Source of the DNA: Streptosporangiaceae bacterium
GTDB lineage: Bacteria; Actinomycetota; Actinomycetes; Streptosporangiales; Streptosporangiaceae
Reading direction: 5' to 3'
Assembly (NCBI GenBank): GCA_025964695.1
Contig: JAOPYK010000229.1
Coordinates: 1 to 48,373, forward strand
DNA length: 48,373 nt
How positions within the stretch are numbered: position 1 is the first letter of the stretch; the number at the start of each line of letters is the position of its first letter. Of the stretch, positions 25,259 through 33,798 are shown one piece after another. Both the position numbers and the translations under genes were made by a program. The notes below the pieces were generated by a model. It did no database searches. It had not been told where the DNA came from and was given only the letters and a program-made list of their open reading frames with translations.

Positions 25259-26220
25259 GTTCTCTCAGTCTCCAAAAGGATCTTGCCGACGTGACCGCTG
25301 CTCTCCAGGATCCGATGAGCCTCCGCGGCCTTGGGCATCGGAAGTGTCCGGTCGATGACCGGTCGTACGGATCCCGACTCGACCAGCGGCCAAACATTCT
25401 CCCTGACCGAGGCCACGATCGCGGCCTTCTCCTCCAACGGACGGGTGCGGAGCGAGGTTGCATGGATGGTGGCCCGCTTGGCCAGCATCGCGCCGAGGTC
25501 GAGCTCGGCCTTCGTTCCGCCCTGAAGTCCGATCACCACCAGCCGGCCGTGGGTCGCGAGCGACCGCACGTTCCGCTCCAGGTACTTGGCACCGATGATG
25601 TCCAGGATCACGTCGTACGGCCCCGCTTCGGCGAAGTCCTCATCGCGGTAGTTGATGGTGACATCAGCACCGAGCTCTCGGCAGCGTGCGGCCTTCTCCG
25701 GGCTGCCCACCGTGCACAGCACCCGGGCTCCCCGGGCCTTGCCGAGCTGGATCGCCAGCGTGCCGATGCCGCTGCCCCCACCGTGGACGAGAAAGGTCTC
25801 GCCTTCCTTGAGGCCGCCGGTCGTGAAGACACTGGACCACACTGTGCAGGCGGCTTCCGGCAGCGCCGCGGCCTCCACCAGGCTCAGGCCCTTCGGGACG
25901 GGCAGCAACTGCCCTGCGGGGGCCGCGACCTTCTCGGCGTAACCGCCTCCGGCCAGCAGGGCGCAGACCTCGTCGCCCACCCGCCAGCCGGTGACCCCCT
26001 GACCCAGCGCGGAGATCCGGCCCGAGGCCTCCATGCCCGGATAGGGCGGAGCGCCTTCCGGCGGCGGGTAGAAGCCCTGGCGTTGGAGCAGATCGGCCCG
26101 GTTGACCCCGGCGGCCACGACATCGATGAGGACCTCGCCAGGGCCTGGTACGGGATCGGGGACCTCCGTCCACTCCAGGACTTCGGGACCACCGGGCTCG
26201 CGGATCACGATCGCGTACAT
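25255..26220 (-). CDS. zinc-independent NAD(P)H quinone oxidoreductase (PIG3-like MDR family)
   Basis: 321 residues of the medium-chain dehydrogenase/reductase superfamily. The GroES-like N-terminal part has GVNRADLLQRQGFYPPP and YPGMEASG. The Rossmann domain has LVHGGGSGIGTLAIQLGKARG for NAD(P)H, and DVILDIIG. The catalytic zinc ligands of alcohol dehydrogenases are absent, as in quinone reductases of the PIG3 type. The start is ATG 26220; the longer frame upstream would run into the tRNA. It is the first gene of a two-gene unit with bpa. Confidence 0.92.
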   Translation of the reverse strand: MYAIVIREPGGPEVLEWTEVPDPVPGPGEVLIDVVAAGVNRADLLQRQGFYPPPEGAPPYPGMEASGRISALGQGVTGWRVGDEVCALLAGGGYAEKVAAPAGQLLPVPKGLSLVEAAALPEAACTVWSSVFTTGGLKEGETFLVHGGGSGIGTLAIQLGKARGARVLCTVGSPEKAARCRELGADVTINYRDEDFAEAGPYDVILDIIGAKYLERNVRSLATHGRLVVIGLQGGTKAELDLGAMLAKRATIHATSLRTRPLEEKAAIVASVRENVWPLVESGSVRPVIDRTLPMPKAAEAHRILESSGHVGKILLETERT

Positions 26221-26285
26221 GCAGATCACGTTACTGCGCCTCAGGCCCGCGCGGAAAACCGCCGCCGAGGGCGCGTAGTTCGTTG

Positions 26286-26374
26286 CGGAGGATGTGGGAT
26301 TCGAACCCACGAGGACTGTCACCAGCCCTGGGCGCTTTCAAGGCGCCTGCACTAGTCCACTATGCGAATCCTCC
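26286..26374 (-). tRNA. tRNA-Ser(TGA)
   Basis: On the minus strand a type II tRNA folds with acceptor GGAGGAT/ATCCTCC and discriminator G. The anticodon loop CTTGAAA reads TGA (UCA codons), there is a long variable arm, and the T-arm is GTGGGTTCGAATCCCAC. It is 89 nt long, and CCA is not encoded. Its 5' side faces a degenerate gene remnant. Confidence 0.97.
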
Positions 26375-26440
26375 CAGTGGATCGAGGACAACAATAGCGG
26401 GCGGCCGAGCCGTCCGCGCCGCACGTCGCGAACCCCCGAG

Positions 26441-26524
26441 GCCCTCATCCAGCGCACCTATACCGGGGACCGGCCGGTGGAGACCGCCGACATCGTCGTA
26501 CCCGTCGACCGGTACGAAGTGGGT
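26441..26524 (+). pseudogene. remnant of a GntR-family regulator (UTRA domain C-terminus)
   Basis: In plus frame the DNA encodes LIQRTYTGDRPVETADIVVP followed by VDRYEVG. This closely resembles the end of the UTRA ligand-binding domain of HutC-type GntR regulators (RTYTTDDGRPVETADIVVPADRYELVY). The rest of the gene is missing; upstream in the same frame lies the tRNA. It is a fossil left beside tRNA-Ser, consistent with past insertion or deletion at this locus. Confidence 0.6.
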
Positions 26525-26586
26525 CTGCGCCATGCCCATCGAGCCGCCTGCCGGCTGACGTCGGGGCGCGGTGGGAGAGGAACCGG

Positions 26587-26630
26587 GGCCGTTCGGTGAC
26601 GCCGGAAGGCTCCGGTGTCACCGAACGGCC
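26587..26630. terminator. very stable hairpin
   Basis: A 20-bp stem with one G-T pair is closed by an AGGC tetraloop: GGCCGTTCGGTGAC on the left pairs with GTCACCGAACGGCC on the right. It lies 26 bp after the stop of the small membrane protein gene (minus strand), so it most likely terminates that transcript. There is no T run. Confidence 0.7.
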
Positions 26631-26656
26631 GTCAGATCGGACGGGTGGTGGGCTGG

Positions 26657-26830
26657 TTACCAGCGGTACCAGCGGCCACGAGGGCGTCCGCCGCTCTCGG
26701 CCGAGCGGAGCACGAAGCCCAGTACCCAGACCACCAGGACGATGATGGCGATCCACCAGAGAACGTGCGAAGCGAATCCCAGGCCGCCCAGCAGCAGGGC
26801 GAGCAGGAGAACAGCGATGATGAGCCACAT
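26657..26830 (-). CDS. small hydrophobic membrane protein
   Basis: 57 residues: two membrane helices (MWLIIAVLLLALLLGGLGF and HVLWWIAIIVLVVWVLGFVL) and a basic tail RPRGRWYRW. It resembles the short hydrophobic proteins common in Gram-positive bacteria (DUF5670/lmo0937-like), often stress induced. ATG 26830 is preceded by GGAAAGGAG at good spacing, which decides this start over a longer frame. It stands alone after the kinase operon end. Confidence 0.8.
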   Translation of the reverse strand: MWLIIAVLLLALLLGGLGFASHVLWWIAIIVLVVWVLGFVLRSAESGGRPRGRWYRW

Positions 26831-26919
26831 GACCGACTCCTTTCCGGGGGCACTCTTGTAGGCCCCGTTCGAATGCTCCCGGGTTGTCACCTCTCAGATG
26901 GCTTCTAAACCACCGGTGA

Positions 26920-28890
26920 TCAATTAGGCGTCCGGGCGGCGAAGCCGCTGGTCTCCCATAGGTCGACGCCGGTGCCGGCCGTGGCCAGCAGTCTTCCGCG
27001 CGGGCTGAACGCTACCGAGTTGATCGGCCCCGTGTGCCGGCTGAGGGTGGCGAGCCGGGCGCGGGTGAAGGTGTTCCACAGCAGTACGGTGTCGCCGTCC
27101 GCGGTGGCCAGCAGGGCACCGTCGGCGCTGAAGGCGACGGCCTTGATGCTCTTGCCCTGGCCGCTGACGATGCCGAGGAGCTTGCCGGTGGCGGTGCTCC
27201 ACAGCCGTACCTTGCCGTCCGCGCCCCCGCAGGCCAGGGTGACTCCGTCGGTGCTGAAGGCCATCACGTTCACCGTCGACTTGACCTTGGTCAGGGTGAT
27301 CGCCTGGGTCTTGCCCGATTTCCAGAACCGAACGGTCTGGGTCCCGGCGATGGCCAGGGTGCCGTGCTTGCTGTAGGCCGTCGTGAACACGTTGTCGGTG
27401 CCGGAGGGGAGCTTCGTGGCCCGCCCGCTGGCGAGGTCCCACACGCGTACGGCGTCGTCGCTGGCGCCGGCCAGGGTCTTCCCGTCAGGGCTGAATGCCA
27501 GGCTGCCGACGCCGTTGCTCGGAGTACGGAGGGTACGGCTGGGGGTGTGGTCCGCCGTGTGCCACAGTTCGACCCGGTTGTTGTAGCCGGCCGCCGCCAG
27601 GGTCTTGCCGTCGGGGCTGAACGCCGTGGTGAACAGAGTGTCGCCGTGGCCCGTGAGGCTGCCCGCGGGCGTGTGGTCGGCGACGTTCCACAGCCGTACG
27701 GCCTGGTCTTCGCCGGCGGCCGCGAGGGTCTTGCCGTCGGGGCTGAACGACACGCTGTTCACATCGCCGATGAAGCCGGTCAGCGTCGCCACGAAACGCG
27801 CCGTGGGCGTCCCCGCCGCGCGCATGGGCTCGCGGGCCGGGCCGGAACCGCCCTTGACGTTGGCCCACACGACTCCGCCGAGCAGGACCAGCCCGAGCAT
27901 CGGCAAGGCCGCGACGGCGGCGGCACGGCGGCGCGAGCGGCGGAATGAGTTGCGCAGCGATGGGCGGGGCCCATGGTGCGGGTCGGTCGGGGCGTCCGGA
28001 GGCCAGTAACCCGGGGCGGTGTCCTCGGCGGCGCCGTCGGAGTCCGGCGGCCGCACACCGAGGATCTCGGCCAGCTGTTCGGAGGCGATCTCGATGGTGA
28101 AGCGCTCCGCCGGGTCCTTGCACAACAGCCCGGCCAGGACCGGAGCCAGGACCCCGGCCCTGATGGTCTGTCCGGGCGGCCCGGTGAGGATCGCGTGGAA
28201 CACCGCGTTGGCGTTGGTCCCGGGGTAGGGGCGGCGGCCCTCCACGGCGAAGTAGAGGGTGGCGCCGAGGGACCACAGGTCCGAGGCGGCCACCGCGTGC
28301 TCGCCGCGGGCCCGCTCGGGAGCGGTGTAGGCCGGGGCGCCCATGACGAGGCCGGACTGGGTGATGGAGGCGTCGCCCTCGATGGTGGCGATGCCGAAGT
28401 CGGTGAGCACCACGCGGTGCTCGCTGATGAGGACGTTGGCGGGCTTGACGTCGCGGTGGGTCACCCCGGCCGCGTGGGCGGCGCGGAGGGCCTGCAGGAC
28501 CTCCAAGCCGATGGCCGCGACGCGTTTGGGCGGCAGCGGCCCCCCGGACTTGACGATGTCGTCCAGGGAACGTCCCCGGATGAGCTCCATGATGATCCAT
28601 GGGGAGCCGCCGTCCTCGACGACCTCATGGACGGCCACCACACCGCGATGGTCGAGCCGGGCCGCGGACCGGGCCTCCCGCATGCTCCGGTCGCTCTGCT
28701 CCTGGCGCTGATCTGTGCTGAGGTAGGACGGCAGGAAGATCAGCTTGGCGGCCACGTCACGGTGCAGATGCTCGTCACGGGCACGCCACACGGCGCCGAA
28801 TCCGCCCCGGCCGATCTCTTCGACAAGCCTGTACCGTTCCGCGATCAGTTGCCCGGGCACCTCGGCCATAACGAGGACGATATCCGCCAT
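26920..28890 (-). CDS. membrane Ser/Thr protein kinase with extracellular WD40 propeller
   Basis: 656 residues. The kinase domain (about 19-278) has glycine loop GRGGFGAVW, catalytic lysine in AAKLIF, HRDVKPANVL, DFG in LTDFGIA, and APAYTAPERA. A membrane helix lies at about 323-343. Seven WD40 repeats follow to the end (FSPDGKTLAAAGEDQAVRLW is one), making one seven-bladed propeller outside the cell. Binding there could regulate the kinase. ATG 28890 lies 4 nt after the sortase stop, so the genes are coupled; ATG 28869 is possible. It is the third gene of the DUF4397-sortase-kinase unit. Confidence 0.93.
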   Translation of the reverse strand: MADIVLVMAEVPGQLIAERYRLVEEIGRGGFGAVWRARDEHLHRDVAAKLIFLPSYLSTDQRQEQSDRSMREARSAARLDHRGVVAVHEVVEDGGSPWIIMELIRGRSLDDIVKSGGPLPPKRVAAIGLEVLQALRAAHAAGVTHRDVKPANVLISEHRVVLTDFGIATIEGDASITQSGLVMGAPAYTAPERARGEHAVAASDLWSLGATLYFAVEGRRPYPGTNANAVFHAILTGPPGQTIRAGVLAPVLAGLLCKDPAERFTIEIASEQLAEILGVRPPDSDGAAEDTAPGYWPPDAPTDPHHGPRPSLRNSFRRSRRRAAAVAALPMLGLVLLGGVVWANVKGGSGPAREPMRAAGTPTARFVATLTGFIGDVNSVSFSPDGKTLAAAGEDQAVRLWNVADHTPAGSLTGHGDTLFTTAFSPDGKTLAAAGYNNRVELWHTADHTPSRTLRTPSNGVGSLAFSPDGKTLAGASDDAVRVWDLASGRATKLPSGTDNVFTTAYSKHGTLAIAGTQTVRFWKSGKTQAITLTKVKSTVNVMAFSTDGVTLACGGADGKVRLWSTATGKLLGIVSGQGKSIKAVAFSADGALLATADGDTVLLWNTFTRARLATLSRHTGPINSVAFSPRGRLLATAGTGVDLWETSGFAARTPN

Positions 28891-28894
28891 TCCA

Positions 28895-29527
28895 TTAGTC
28901 GGTCACGCTGGCGTAGACCACCACGTCGTCCACGTAATGGCCGCGAGATCGATCGAAGCCACCTCCGCAGGTGATGAGTCGCAGCTGAGCGTTCGGGGTG
29001 GGGCCATAGACGTCGTTGGTCGGGAATCCCGACTTGGGATAGGTGCGCACCAGTTCGACGGTGAAGGTGACCGTCCGGCCCGCGGCGTCGGTGACGATCA
29101 CGGCCGCGCCGGGGCGCAGCGTGGCCAGCCTGGTGAAGACGGCCGCCCCGGTACGGGAGTCCACATGTCCCGCGATCACCGCTGGTCCGGTATCGCCGGG
29201 ATGGACGCCCTTCGAGAACCAGCCCGCCCGGGCCGGCTCCTGGGGCGGGTTCAGCACCCCCTGCGAGTCCATCGTCAGCGGGTCGAGCCGGCTCCGCACG
29301 CCGATGGACGGGATTCTCACCTCCACCGGCACCGCGCGGGCCGGGCCGGGGGTGGCGGTCGGCTCGACGGCGACCTGCCCCGGCGCGGCCGACCAGCGGG
29401 GGGTGTCGGCCGTCGCCGCCCGGGACGACCCACCACAGCCCGCCAGAACCGTCACTGTCACAAGGACCCCCGTCACGACGGCCGTGAGCCGAACGGCCGG
29501 AACCCCTATCGAGACCTGCTCACGCAC
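28895..29527 (-). CDS. class F sortase
   Basis: 210 residues. The N-terminus VRLTAVVTGVLVTVTVLAGC is a membrane anchor or lipoprotein signal (lipobox LAGC), followed by a Pro/Thr/Ala linker. The catalytic domain has IPSIGVRSRLDPL, AVIAGHVDS (His), RLITCGGG (Cys) and RSRGHYVDDVVV (Arg), the arrangement of class E/F sortases. It should join a surface protein to the wall. The start is GTG 29527, overlapping the stop of the DUF4397 gene by 8 nt. The longer frame upstream is the antisense shadow of that gene's repeats. Confidence 0.92.
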   Translation of the reverse strand: MREQVSIGVPAVRLTAVVTGVLVTVTVLAGCGGSSRAATADTPRWSAAPGQVAVEPTATPGPARAVPVEVRIPSIGVRSRLDPLTMDSQGVLNPPQEPARAGWFSKGVHPGDTGPAVIAGHVDSRTGAAVFTRLATLRPGAAVIVTDAAGRTVTFTVELVRTYPKSGFPTNDVYGPTPNAQLRLITCGGGFDRSRGHYVDDVVVYASVTD

Positions 29528-30362
29528 GGCGGCGGAGCCGTACCAGGCCGAGCGCCAGCGCGCCCAGCGCGCCCAGCGCGCCCAGCGCGGCGGCGGCGAC
29601 GCTCCACGATCCGATGCCCCGGTGGGCCGACGGGGCGAGTCCGCCCAGCCCGGTGTCGATGCCACCGCGCGGTGTCGCCTTCCCCCCGGCGGTGTCGACG
29701 AGGTCGAGCAGCTTCAGCCCGGACGCCCCGTCGAGCACCACGACCGTGTGGATCGACCCGGCCATGAGCGAGACCTTCGTGTGGACGGGAGAGCCGGATC
29801 CGCCGGTCACCTTGACCGTGGCCGGTTTGGCGGGCATCGAGCGGTACGGCGTGACCCCCGCGAAGCGCAGGTTCTTGGCGACGCCGCGGCCACCGGCGGT
29901 GACGTCCACCGTGGGCTCCTTGAGCGAGGCCTCGATGACGCGTAGCCCCGCGCGTCCGGCCGGGATGCTGGCCGAGTCCTCCAGCACCTGCAGCTTGATG
30001 CCCTTGTACGGGCCGACGCCCGCCACCGTGTAGGCCTGGCCGCCCGCGACCCGGACGTTCGTCGACAGCACCGGAGGGCTGGCGGCCGCGGCGTCGGCCG
30101 GCCGCATGGCCACCGTGTAGGCGCCGGAGCCCAGCCGCTGGTACGGGGAGAGCGCGCCGTAGCCCACGTGCCTGAGCACCAGGCGAGGCGTCTTCTTGCC
30201 CAGGGAGTAGAGGTACACGTCCACGGCCGGGGTGTCGGGGGACAGGTGCGCGAGCCGTACGTATCCGTCCGCCGGGGCGGCCAGCGCGGCGGGGACCGCA
30301 CTCCCGGTGACCAGACCCGCTCCCAGCAGGAGTATGGCGCCGGTGCGATGAAGGGAATCCAA
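29520..30362 (-). CDS. secreted DUF4397-domain surface protein
   Basis: 280 residues from a TTG start (30362) that has GGAG 8 nt upstream. A signal peptide (GAILLLGAGLVTGSAVPAALAA) precedes DUF4397 repeats: ADGYVRLAHLSPDTPAVDVYL, LGSGAYTVAMRPA and ASIPAGRAGLRVIEASL. A C-terminal helix (WSVAAAALGALGALGALALG) with an Arg-rich end follows, as in sorted proteins. No LPXTG or LAXTG motif is visible before it; the nearest candidate stretch is DTGLGGLAPS. It is a probable substrate of the coupled sortase. The helix is encoded by a 9-bp repeat (about 29559-29587). Confidence 0.85.
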   Translation of the reverse strand: MDSLHRTGAILLLGAGLVTGSAVPAALAAPADGYVRLAHLSPDTPAVDVYLYSLGKKTPRLVLRHVGYGALSPYQRLGSGAYTVAMRPADAAAASPPVLSTNVRVAGGQAYTVAGVGPYKGIKLQVLEDSASIPAGRAGLRVIEASLKEPTVDVTAGGRGVAKNLRFAGVTPYRSMPAKPATVKVTGGSGSPVHTKVSLMAGSIHTVVVLDGASGLKLLDLVDTAGGKATPRGGIDTGLGGLAPSAHRGIGSWSVAAAALGALGALGALALGLVRLRRRA

Positions 30363-30560
30363 GTGATCACTCCAGGGGTCTGTGCGCCCGCCACAGAGGC
30401 TGGTGGACCCGATCGGGCCGGGCGCGAGAATCGGTCGGGGTGACGGGATCCGCGGTATGGAGTGGGCGGGCGGCCGTGAGCCGGTAGTCCTGAAAGGGTA
30501 ATACCGGCACCGGTTCACGGACAGGTCCAATACGCCTTGGCATGATTTGTTACAAAGCCG

Positions 30561-30631
30561 CAAACTACGCTGCGCGCTCTATGGACCTGTTTTTGGCTGA
30601 TGGGTTTATTTGGTTGACGTAGCGTAGTTTG
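30561..30631. promoter_or_regulatory. inverted operator-like pair between divergent genes
   Basis: CAAACTACGCT (30561-30571) and AGCGTAGTTTG (30621-30631) are perfect 11-bp inverted arms 49 bp apart, between the DUF4397 operon (minus) and the LysE gene (plus). TTGACG (30614-30619) directly precedes the right arm, which would sit in the spacer of a promoter for the exporter. This arrangement suggests two binding sites for one regulator acting on both directions. Confidence 0.55.
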
Positions 30632-30683
30632 TCTGTCATTTAGTGGACTGACGGTTTTCCTGTGCTAGACGGAAGCGGGGCCC

Positions 30684-31325
30684 ATGCCGAGCCTGTCCAC
30701 TCTTGTGTTGTACGCCGGGGCCGCCGTGCTGATCTTGCTGGTGCCCGGCCCCGCGGTGCTCTACATCGTGTCCCAGGGCGTGCGACACGGCAGACGAGCG
30801 GCGGTGCCGGTGGTGCTGGGCATCCACACGGGCACCTTGGTACAGGTGGCGGCCTGTGCCGCCGGATTGTCCTGGCTGCTGTTGTCGTCCTCGCTGGCGT
30901 TCGCGGTGGTGAAGTACGTGGGCGCCGCATATCTGATCTACCTGGGGATTCGTCGGCTGCTGAGCCGCTCCGAACTCGAGATGGCCGAGGCCGGGGTGGC
31001 GCGGAGCGCGGCCCGCATGTTCGGTGAGGGAATCCTGGTGAACATCCTCAATCCCAAGCTGGCCCTGTTCTTCCTCGCGTTCCTGCCCCAGTTCGTGGAC
31101 CCGGCGCGGGGCGCGGTCGCCGGCCAGGTGGCCGTGTTCGGGGTCGTCTTCGTGCTGATCGGCCTGTGCACGGACGGCTCGTTCGCGCTGCTGGCGGGTA
31201 CGGTCGGCCCCTGGTTGCGGGGGAGCACCCGGTTCCTGCGCGGCGAGCGGTACGTCGTCGGCGGCACCTTTATCGGCCTCGGGATCGTCGCGGCCCTCAC
31301 CCCCGTCCGGCGGAGCCATTCATAG
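30684..31325 (+). CDS. LysE/RhtB family amino-acid exporter
   Basis: 213 residues with six hydrophobic segments. LVPGPAVLYIVSQGVRHGRRAAVPVVLGIHTGTLV and KYVGAAYLIYLGIRRLL are family hallmarks, as is FGEGILVNILNPKLALFFLAFLPQFVDP. It exports an amino acid or related metabolite; the substrate is unknown. It is divergent from the DUF4397-sortase-kinase operon, with an inverted operator-like pair between them. No LysR-type regulator is adjacent. Confidence 0.92.
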   Translation: MPSLSTLVLYAGAAVLILLVPGPAVLYIVSQGVRHGRRAAVPVVLGIHTGTLVQVAACAAGLSWLLLSSSLAFAVVKYVGAAYLIYLGIRRLLSRSELEMAEAGVARSAARMFGEGILVNILNPKLALFFLAFLPQFVDPARGAVAGQVAVFGVVFVLIGLCTDGSFALLAGTVGPWLRGSTRFLRGERYVVGGTFIGLGIVAALTPVRRSHS

Positions 31326-31540
31326 GCCCACGGGCGGGCGAATGACTCTAGGTATAAGTGCAACGGCCCGCCATTTATCAGAAATCCGGCCTGTTCCCGG
31401 CGTTACGCTGGAGAATCACCGATCGACGGAGCGTAGTGGCAGGTAGACGCATGGGGCCGTACTGGCCACACTGGGTCACCCCGATCTTGGACTGTGCACC
31501 CTAAAGAGGGCGATATCCGGGGAATTCTTCGGTTACTCTC

Positions 31541-31720
31541 ATGCGCATGCCTGACAACGAGGTTGACCCGGCCGGGAACACGCAGCAGTTCCGGGCCTTC
31601 GTCCAGAAGGGCGAGCGCGGGTCTGCGCAGCCACAGGGGACCAATACCAAACTGATCATCGGCGTAGTGGCCGCGATCGTGGTGGTGGTCATCGTGGCGG
31701 CCGTCTTTTTCCTGGTGTGA
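31541..31720 (+). CDS. small single-pass membrane protein
   Basis: 59 residues: a hydrophilic N-terminus (PDNEVDPAGNTQQFRAFVQKGERG) and one C-terminal helix (LIIGVVAAIVVVVIVAAVFFLV). Charge and hydrophobicity pattern favour a real tail-anchored peptide with its N-terminus in the cytosol. ATG 31541 or ATG 31547 could start it; neither has a strong SD. I recognise no family. It lies just outside the left repeat of the fossil element. Confidence 0.6.
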   Translation: MRMPDNEVDPAGNTQQFRAFVQKGERGSAQPQGTNTKLIIGVVAAIVVVVIVAAVFFLV

Positions 31721-31823
31721 CCAGGGAGGCCCGCCCCAGCCGCAGCGGGCCGCCAGGGGCGATTCTCGGCGCGTCGACGAGCGGCATGAGGCGTTATCCG
31801 CAGCCTGTGGACGAACGTGCCCG

Positions 31824-31857
31824 GATCAGCGACCGTTGGACGAGAAGTGCTGATAGT
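31824..31857 (+). repeat. left copy of 34-bp direct repeat (attL-like)
   Basis: Identical over 34 bp to 36626-36659, in the same orientation, and starting GATCAGCGACCGTTGG. Read on the minus strand it encodes the last nine residues and stop of the peptidase at 36628, but no peptidase sequence precedes it here. Confidence 0.9.
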
Positions 31858-32201
31858 GCTTCCGGGAGTTCCGTGACCTTGCGTGACTTTGCGCTGTGAG
31901 GTCGGGTCAGTTGATGCCAGGGTGTGCCTCTCGGTCGTCACCCAGTTGGTCACTCGCCCCACTGCTCGTTGACATTTAAGCGTCAAGGCGCGTCCACGCG
32001 ACCGTCTAAACGCCACCATCCGTTCCCGCCCCCTGTCTCCAGGCCGGCTCCGAGACTCAAGTCACGCCAGGTCAGTCCCCTACCGGAGGCTGCAGTCCCT
32101 TGCCGACCTACCCCAAACTTTGCCTCGCTCCGGGACGTTATGACCAGATATCGCGGTTCTGTGGCTTGTAGGAGCTGAGCACCTCACTTTCGGGGGGGCA
32201 G
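31858..32201. other. non-coding stretch inside the element, left side
   Basis: I see no supported gene. Codon patterns are poor in all frames. The region is less GC-rich than the flanks and ends in the leader of the histidine kinase, where GGGGGGG (about 32192) lies 10 nt before the ATG. Confidence 0.5.
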
Positions 32202-33554
32202 ATGCTGAACTGGAACCGATCATCGATTCGGGCTCGTAGGACATTGGAGTACGGCGCTGTCGCGGTACTGGTGTGCATCGGGGTCAGTGTGCTCTTCCTC
32301 CTGTTCGCGGGCAGCAAGGAGTCCGGAGCGGCCCGGATGCGGGCTACCGGGGCCTGGAACCGTGTGGTGCCCCTCATCAGACAGGGTCCCCTCCCGTCCG
32401 TGCTGCCGGGCGGCGAGGGCGACGCGATTCAGGTCCTGGACGCACACGGCCGGGCGGTTGCGGCGACCCGGCAACTTGTCGGCAAGCCGCCGATGGCCAC
32501 GTTCCGTTCGACCAGCATGGATGTGCGCGCCGTACGGGCGCTGTGCCCTCCGGTCGGGCTGAAGGGCTGCATGACCGTCTTCTCGTACAAGGTCTATCAG
32601 CCGGATGGGATCTGGTTGCTCTATGTGGCGGTTCCGGTGGTCCCCTGGTACGGGAACTCCACAGCGCTGTTCCTCGTGATCGGCGTGTCCCTGCTGATAA
32701 CCACGATGACGGCCGCCGGGACCTTCCGGGCGATCACCAAGACCCTGGCTCCGGCGAACGCCATCCGGACGGAACTGGCGGAGATCACCGTCACCGGCTT
32801 CGGCCGGCGGGTCCCGGTGCCCGAGCACCAGGAGATCAGGTTTCTGGCCGAAACGGTGAACGACACCCTGGACCGGTTCGAAGACGCCTACCAGCAGTTG
32901 CGGCGTTTCACCTCGGACGCCTCCCATGACCTGCGCAGCCCGATCACCGCGATGCGGGCCCAGGTGGAGGAGGCGCTGATGTATCCCGACGACACCGATT
33001 GGCCGCGGACGGCGAAAATGGTGCTCGCCGACATTGAACGGCTGCAGGCGATCGTGGCCGACCTGCTGACCCTGGCCCGGCTGGACGCCCGCGCCCCCCT
33101 CACCCACGAGGCGACCGATCTGGGCCGGTTGGTCGGCGCCGAGCTGGACCGCCGGATCTACCGGATGGAGATCGTCAAGGATCTACGCCTGAACGTCTTC
33201 ATCGATTGTGACCGGCTGCGGATCACCCGGGTGCTGGTCAACCTGCTCGACAACGCCGAACGCCACGCCACCTCGAAGATCACTGTCATCGTGAGAGCGG
33301 ACGGGCCGACCGCGGTCCTGGAGGTCATTGACGACGGCGCCGGAATCGCCGCCGAACAGCGGGAGATGGTCTTCGACCGCTTCACCCGGCTGGACACCTC
33401 ACGCAACCGGGATGAAGGAGGGACCGGGCTGGGGCTGGCGATCGCACGGCAGATCGCCGAAGCACACCAGGGTACCTTGACCATCCAGGACAGCACACGA
33501 GGAGCCCGCTTCGTCCTGCGCCTCCCCGTCTGCGACCCCCCTCCGGACCAGTGA
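32202..33554 (+). CDS. orphan membrane sensor histidine kinase
   Basis: 450 residues. Two membrane helices (about 17-36 and 154-176) frame an extracytoplasmic sensor domain of about 115 residues with two cysteines (CPPVGLKGC) that could form a disulfide. A HAMP domain (about 180-232) follows, then SDASHDLRSPITAM with His242. N box LLDNAERHA, DDGAGIAAEQREMVFDRF and GGTGLGLAIARQIAEAH are all intact. No response regulator is adjacent. A clearly related but broken gene lies inverted at 34212. It is the only apparently intact signalling gene of the decayed element. Confidence 0.92.
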   Translation: MLNWNRSSIRARRTLEYGAVAVLVCIGVSVLFLLFAGSKESGAARMRATGAWNRVVPLIRQGPLPSVLPGGEGDAIQVLDAHGRAVAATRQLVGKPPMATFRSTSMDVRAVRALCPPVGLKGCMTVFSYKVYQPDGIWLLYVAVPVVPWYGNSTALFLVIGVSLLITTMTAAGTFRAITKTLAPANAIRTELAEITVTGFGRRVPVPEHQEIRFLAETVNDTLDRFEDAYQQLRRFTSDASHDLRSPITAMRAQVEEALMYPDDTDWPRTAKMVLADIERLQAIVADLLTLARLDARAPLTHEATDLGRLVGAELDRRIYRMEIVKDLRLNVFIDCDRLRITRVLVNLLDNAERHATSKITVIVRADGPTAVLEVIDDGAGIAAEQREMVFDRFTRLDTSRNRDEGGTGLGLAIARQIAEAHQGTLTIQDSTRGARFVLRLPVCDPPPDQ

Positions 33555-33648
33555 CCCAGTGGCTTTCTGACACACGATCCCAAGCGCGGGCGCCGACGGC
33601 GGGGATGCTCGCCCCGGACGACTTGCACGTGGGAGCTGGACGGTTCCG

Positions 33649-33755
33649 GACTTGCGCGGGGGCGGGGCCTCGTAGCCTGTGCCGGCGAACGGGCGGCTCG
33701 CCGCCTGCCCGGAATCGGCCGTCGTGAGGCCCCGCGAGGGGTCCCCGCGCAAGTC
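33649..33755. ncRNA. long structured element, possible fossil IS110 non-coding end
   Basis: GACTTGCGCGGGG (33649-33661) pairs with CCCCGCGCAAGTC (33743-33755). Directly inside, GCGGGGCCTC (33662-33671) pairs with GAGGCCCCGC (33726-33735), leaving a 7-nt bulge on one side. A smaller GGCGG/CCGCC hairpin sits in the loop. It lies just upstream of the IS110-type transposase remnant, where IS110 elements carry their bridge RNA. That identity is inference; a large terminator for the kinase gene is the alternative. Confidence 0.4.
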
Positions 33756-33798
33756 GGGAATCGGCCAGCGGCGCGACGTTCCAGCCGATCACTGGTGC

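Noticed and set aside
22592-26374. Functional linkage of serS with the serine tRNA gene 2.4 kb away
   Set aside because: They are on opposite strands with three genes between them and no shared regulatory element; co-location looks accidental.
29520-30362. Canonical LPXTG protein
   Set aside because: The C-terminal helix and basic tail are present, but no LPXTG or LAXTG pentapeptide precedes them.
31501-32019. 172-codon minus-strand frame near the left 34-bp repeat
   Set aside because: Composition is Arg/Thr rich without any family feature, and it is antisense to a better small membrane protein gene and the repeat.
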